A stretch of 13,282 nucleotides of DNA from Acidimicrobiia bacterium (lineage in GTDB: Bacteria; Actinomycetota; Acidimicrobiia; Acidimicrobiales; AC-14). The position numbers were made by a program, and so were the translations under genes. Shown here piece by piece: positions 12,150-13,282 of the stretch (positions within the stretch are counted from its first letter, which is position 1; the number at the start of each line of letters is the position of its first letter). The stretch spans positions 1-13,282 of the forward strand of contig JAFASB010000194.1 in the NCBI GenBank assembly GCA_019244985.1, read 5' to 3'. Below the pieces are notes generated by a model. The model made no database searches. It was not told the origin of the DNA and saw nothing but the letters and a program-made list of their open reading frames with translations.

Positions 12150-12848
12150 ATGGATGGAGCCCTGTCCAAGTCGGAGCGCGAGACGCTCAAGGCCGTCTTC
12201 CGACTGGCCAAGGACGGCCAAGGCGCACACACGGGCGAGCTGGCCGCCCACCTCGGCGTTTCGCCGGGGACGGCCACCGCCACGGTGAAGCGGCTGGCCG
12301 GGCGAGGGCTGCTCGACCACCGGCCCTACCGGGGCGTCGAGCTCACCAAGGCCGGTCGCCGCGAGGCGGCCGCGTCCATGCGCCGGCACCGCATCGTGGA
12401 GCGCTTTCTCGCCGACATGCTCGGTTACGCCTGGAACGAAGCCGACCGCCTGGCCGGCTCGTTCGAGCACGACCTCCCCCAGGAGGTCGAGGACCGCATG
12501 TACGTGGCCCTCGACCGGCCGTCGACGTGCCCCCACGGCTTCCCGATCCCCGAGCTCGACACCGCGGAGATCCCCGACATGCCGCCGCTGTATCAGCTCG
12601 ATGCCGGCGACGTGGCGATCGTGGCCATCTCCGGGTCGACGGAGCCCGAGATGGTCGAGTTCCTCGACACGCTCGGTCTCCGGCCGGGCGTCCGCGTCGA
12701 GGTCCTCGAGAAGCATCCGTTCGACGGACCCATGGTCCTGCAGGTCGACGGTGACCGGCGCACACTGGGCGAGAAGGTCGCCCGCCAGATCTACGTACGC
12801 AAGGAGCCCGTCAAGGGCTCACGTTCTAGAAGGGAAAAGTCAGCATGA
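12150..12848 (+). CDS. DtxR/MntR-family metal-dependent transcriptional regulator
   Basis: 232 residues with the three DtxR-family domains: an N-terminal winged helix (about 8-70; HTGELAAHLGVSPGTATATVKRLAGRGLL), a metal-binding and dimerisation domain (about 72-138; RRHRIVERFLADMLGY, FEHDLPQEVEDRM, and the family motif STCPHGFPIP), and an SH3-like/FeoA domain (about 148-216). Likely metal ligands are His80, Glu84, Glu106, His107 and Glu11. Glu11 aligns with DtxR Met10 and MntR Asp8, favouring a hard metal such as Mn2+; the position of DtxR Cys102 is Gly103, so the site is unusual. ATG 12150 is preferred; a TTG at 12132 falls inside the proposed promoter. Its TGA overlaps the hppA ATG, so both are probably co-transcribed. 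It may repress its own promoter through the 12109-12126 palindrome. Confidence 0.87.
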   Translation: MDGALSKSERETLKAVFRLAKDGQGAHTGELAAHLGVSPGTATATVKRLAGRGLLDHRPYRGVELTKAGRREAAASMRRHRIVERFLADMLGYAWNEADRLAGSFEHDLPQEVEDRMYVALDRPSTCPHGFPIPELDTAEIPDMPPLYQLDAGDVAIVAISGSTEPEMVEFLDTLGLRPGVRVEVLEKHPFDGPMVLQVDGDRRTLGEKVARQIYVRKEPVKGSRSRREKSA

Positions 12849-13282
12849 CCCACGTCCTCGCCTCCGAAGGCGGGTACCAGGCCTTCCATCTCGGCGGTGC
12901 CGAGTGGTTCTGGCTGATCTTCTCGGCGGCGACCGCCGTGCTCGCAATTCTCGTCGGCTTCTACCTGGTGCGCGGCGTTCTCGCCGCCGACCAGGGCACG
13001 CCGACGATGCGCGACATCGCCGGCGCCATCCAGGAAGGGGCGATGGCGTACCTGCGGCGTCAGTTCCGCACGATCGCGTTCATCGTCGTACCGCTCGCGG
13101 TGCTCGTCTTCTTCACGTCGACGCACGTGCTCAAGCCCGACGGCACCGAAGCGCTGTCGTTCGTGCAGTCCGGCGCCTTCCGCACGCTGGCGTTCCTCGC
13201 CGGGGCCCTGATGTCGGGGCTCACGGGGTTCATCGGCATGAGCCTCGCCGTACGCGGGAACGTCCGTACGGCGGCAGCGGCC
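12845..13282 (+). CDS. hppA: Membrane-bound proton-translocating pyrophosphatase (3' partial)
   Basis: The first 146 residues are visible and the frame is open to the right edge; full-length family members are roughly 650-800 residues. Features are an N-terminal helix (about 22-44), the family segment MRDIAGAIQEGAMAYLRRQF (55-74), a second helix (about 75-92), and a third (about 113-135) leading into GMSLAVRGNVRTAAAA. Such enzymes hydrolyse cytoplasmic pyrophosphate and pump H+ (some Na+) across the membrane. The catalytic Asp motifs and the Ala/Lys position that separates K+-dependent from K+-independent types lie beyond the window, so the subtype is undetermined. The start ATG 12845 overlaps the regulator's stop (ATGA) and has AGAAGGGA at 12828-12835 about 10 nt upstream. 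Coupling to a metalloregulator is notable because the enzyme needs Mg2+. Confidence 0.9.
   Translation, partial: MTHVLASEGGYQAFHLGGAEWFWLIFSAATAVLAILVGFYLVRGVLAADQGTPTMRDIAGAIQEGAMAYLRRQFRTIAFIVVPLAVLVFFTSTHVLKPDGTEALSFVQSGAFRTLAFLAGALMSGLTGFIGMSLAVRGNVRTAAAA

Overview
High-GC, densely coding chromosomal DNA that reads as an actinobacterium, possibly an Acidimicrobiia-like lineage (the class is a guess; phylum-level evidence is better). Support for the phylum: a BldG-type STAS protein next to a SpoIIAB/RsbW-like kinase and a divergent DUF1998 helicase, as in Streptomyces, and a CeoB/CeoC-like pair divergent from an APC permease, as in Mycobacterium. GTG starts, 4-bp start/stop overlaps and very short intergenic gaps are common. 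No gap over 300 bases, RNA gene, CRISPR array or mobile element was seen.

Region 1 (1-3207): the C-terminal part of a membrane-anchored fibronectin-III-like surface protein (+), meeting tail-to-tail a YprA/MrfA-like DEAD/H helicase (-). Region 2 (3208-4450): a BldG-like anti-sigma antagonist, its probable anti-sigma kinase and a small OB-fold protein in one + strand operon.

Region 3 (4091-12067) is the centrepiece, a potassium-homeostasis island. It holds two RCK/TrkA proteins (ceoC, ceoB), a KimA-type K+ permease, a KdpE-like response regulator, a short KdpD-like sensor kinase without the usual KdpD/Usp sensor, a second KimA-type permease, and a second OB-fold protein translationally coupled to that permease. 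The arrangement is two KimA genes and two OB-fold genes around one orphan KdpDE pair, with no kdpFABC and no TrkH/KtrB pore gene in the window. The KimA assignment rests on alignment, from memory, with Bacillus subtilis KimA, including the ion-site residues.

Region 4 (12068-13282): a DtxR/MntR-type metalloregulator with a good palindromic operator inside its own promoter, overlapping by ATGA the start of a membrane-bound pyrophosphatase gene (hppA) that runs off the window. A proton-pumping pyrophosphatase could energise H+-coupled K+ uptake by the KimA permeases, but that link is inference.
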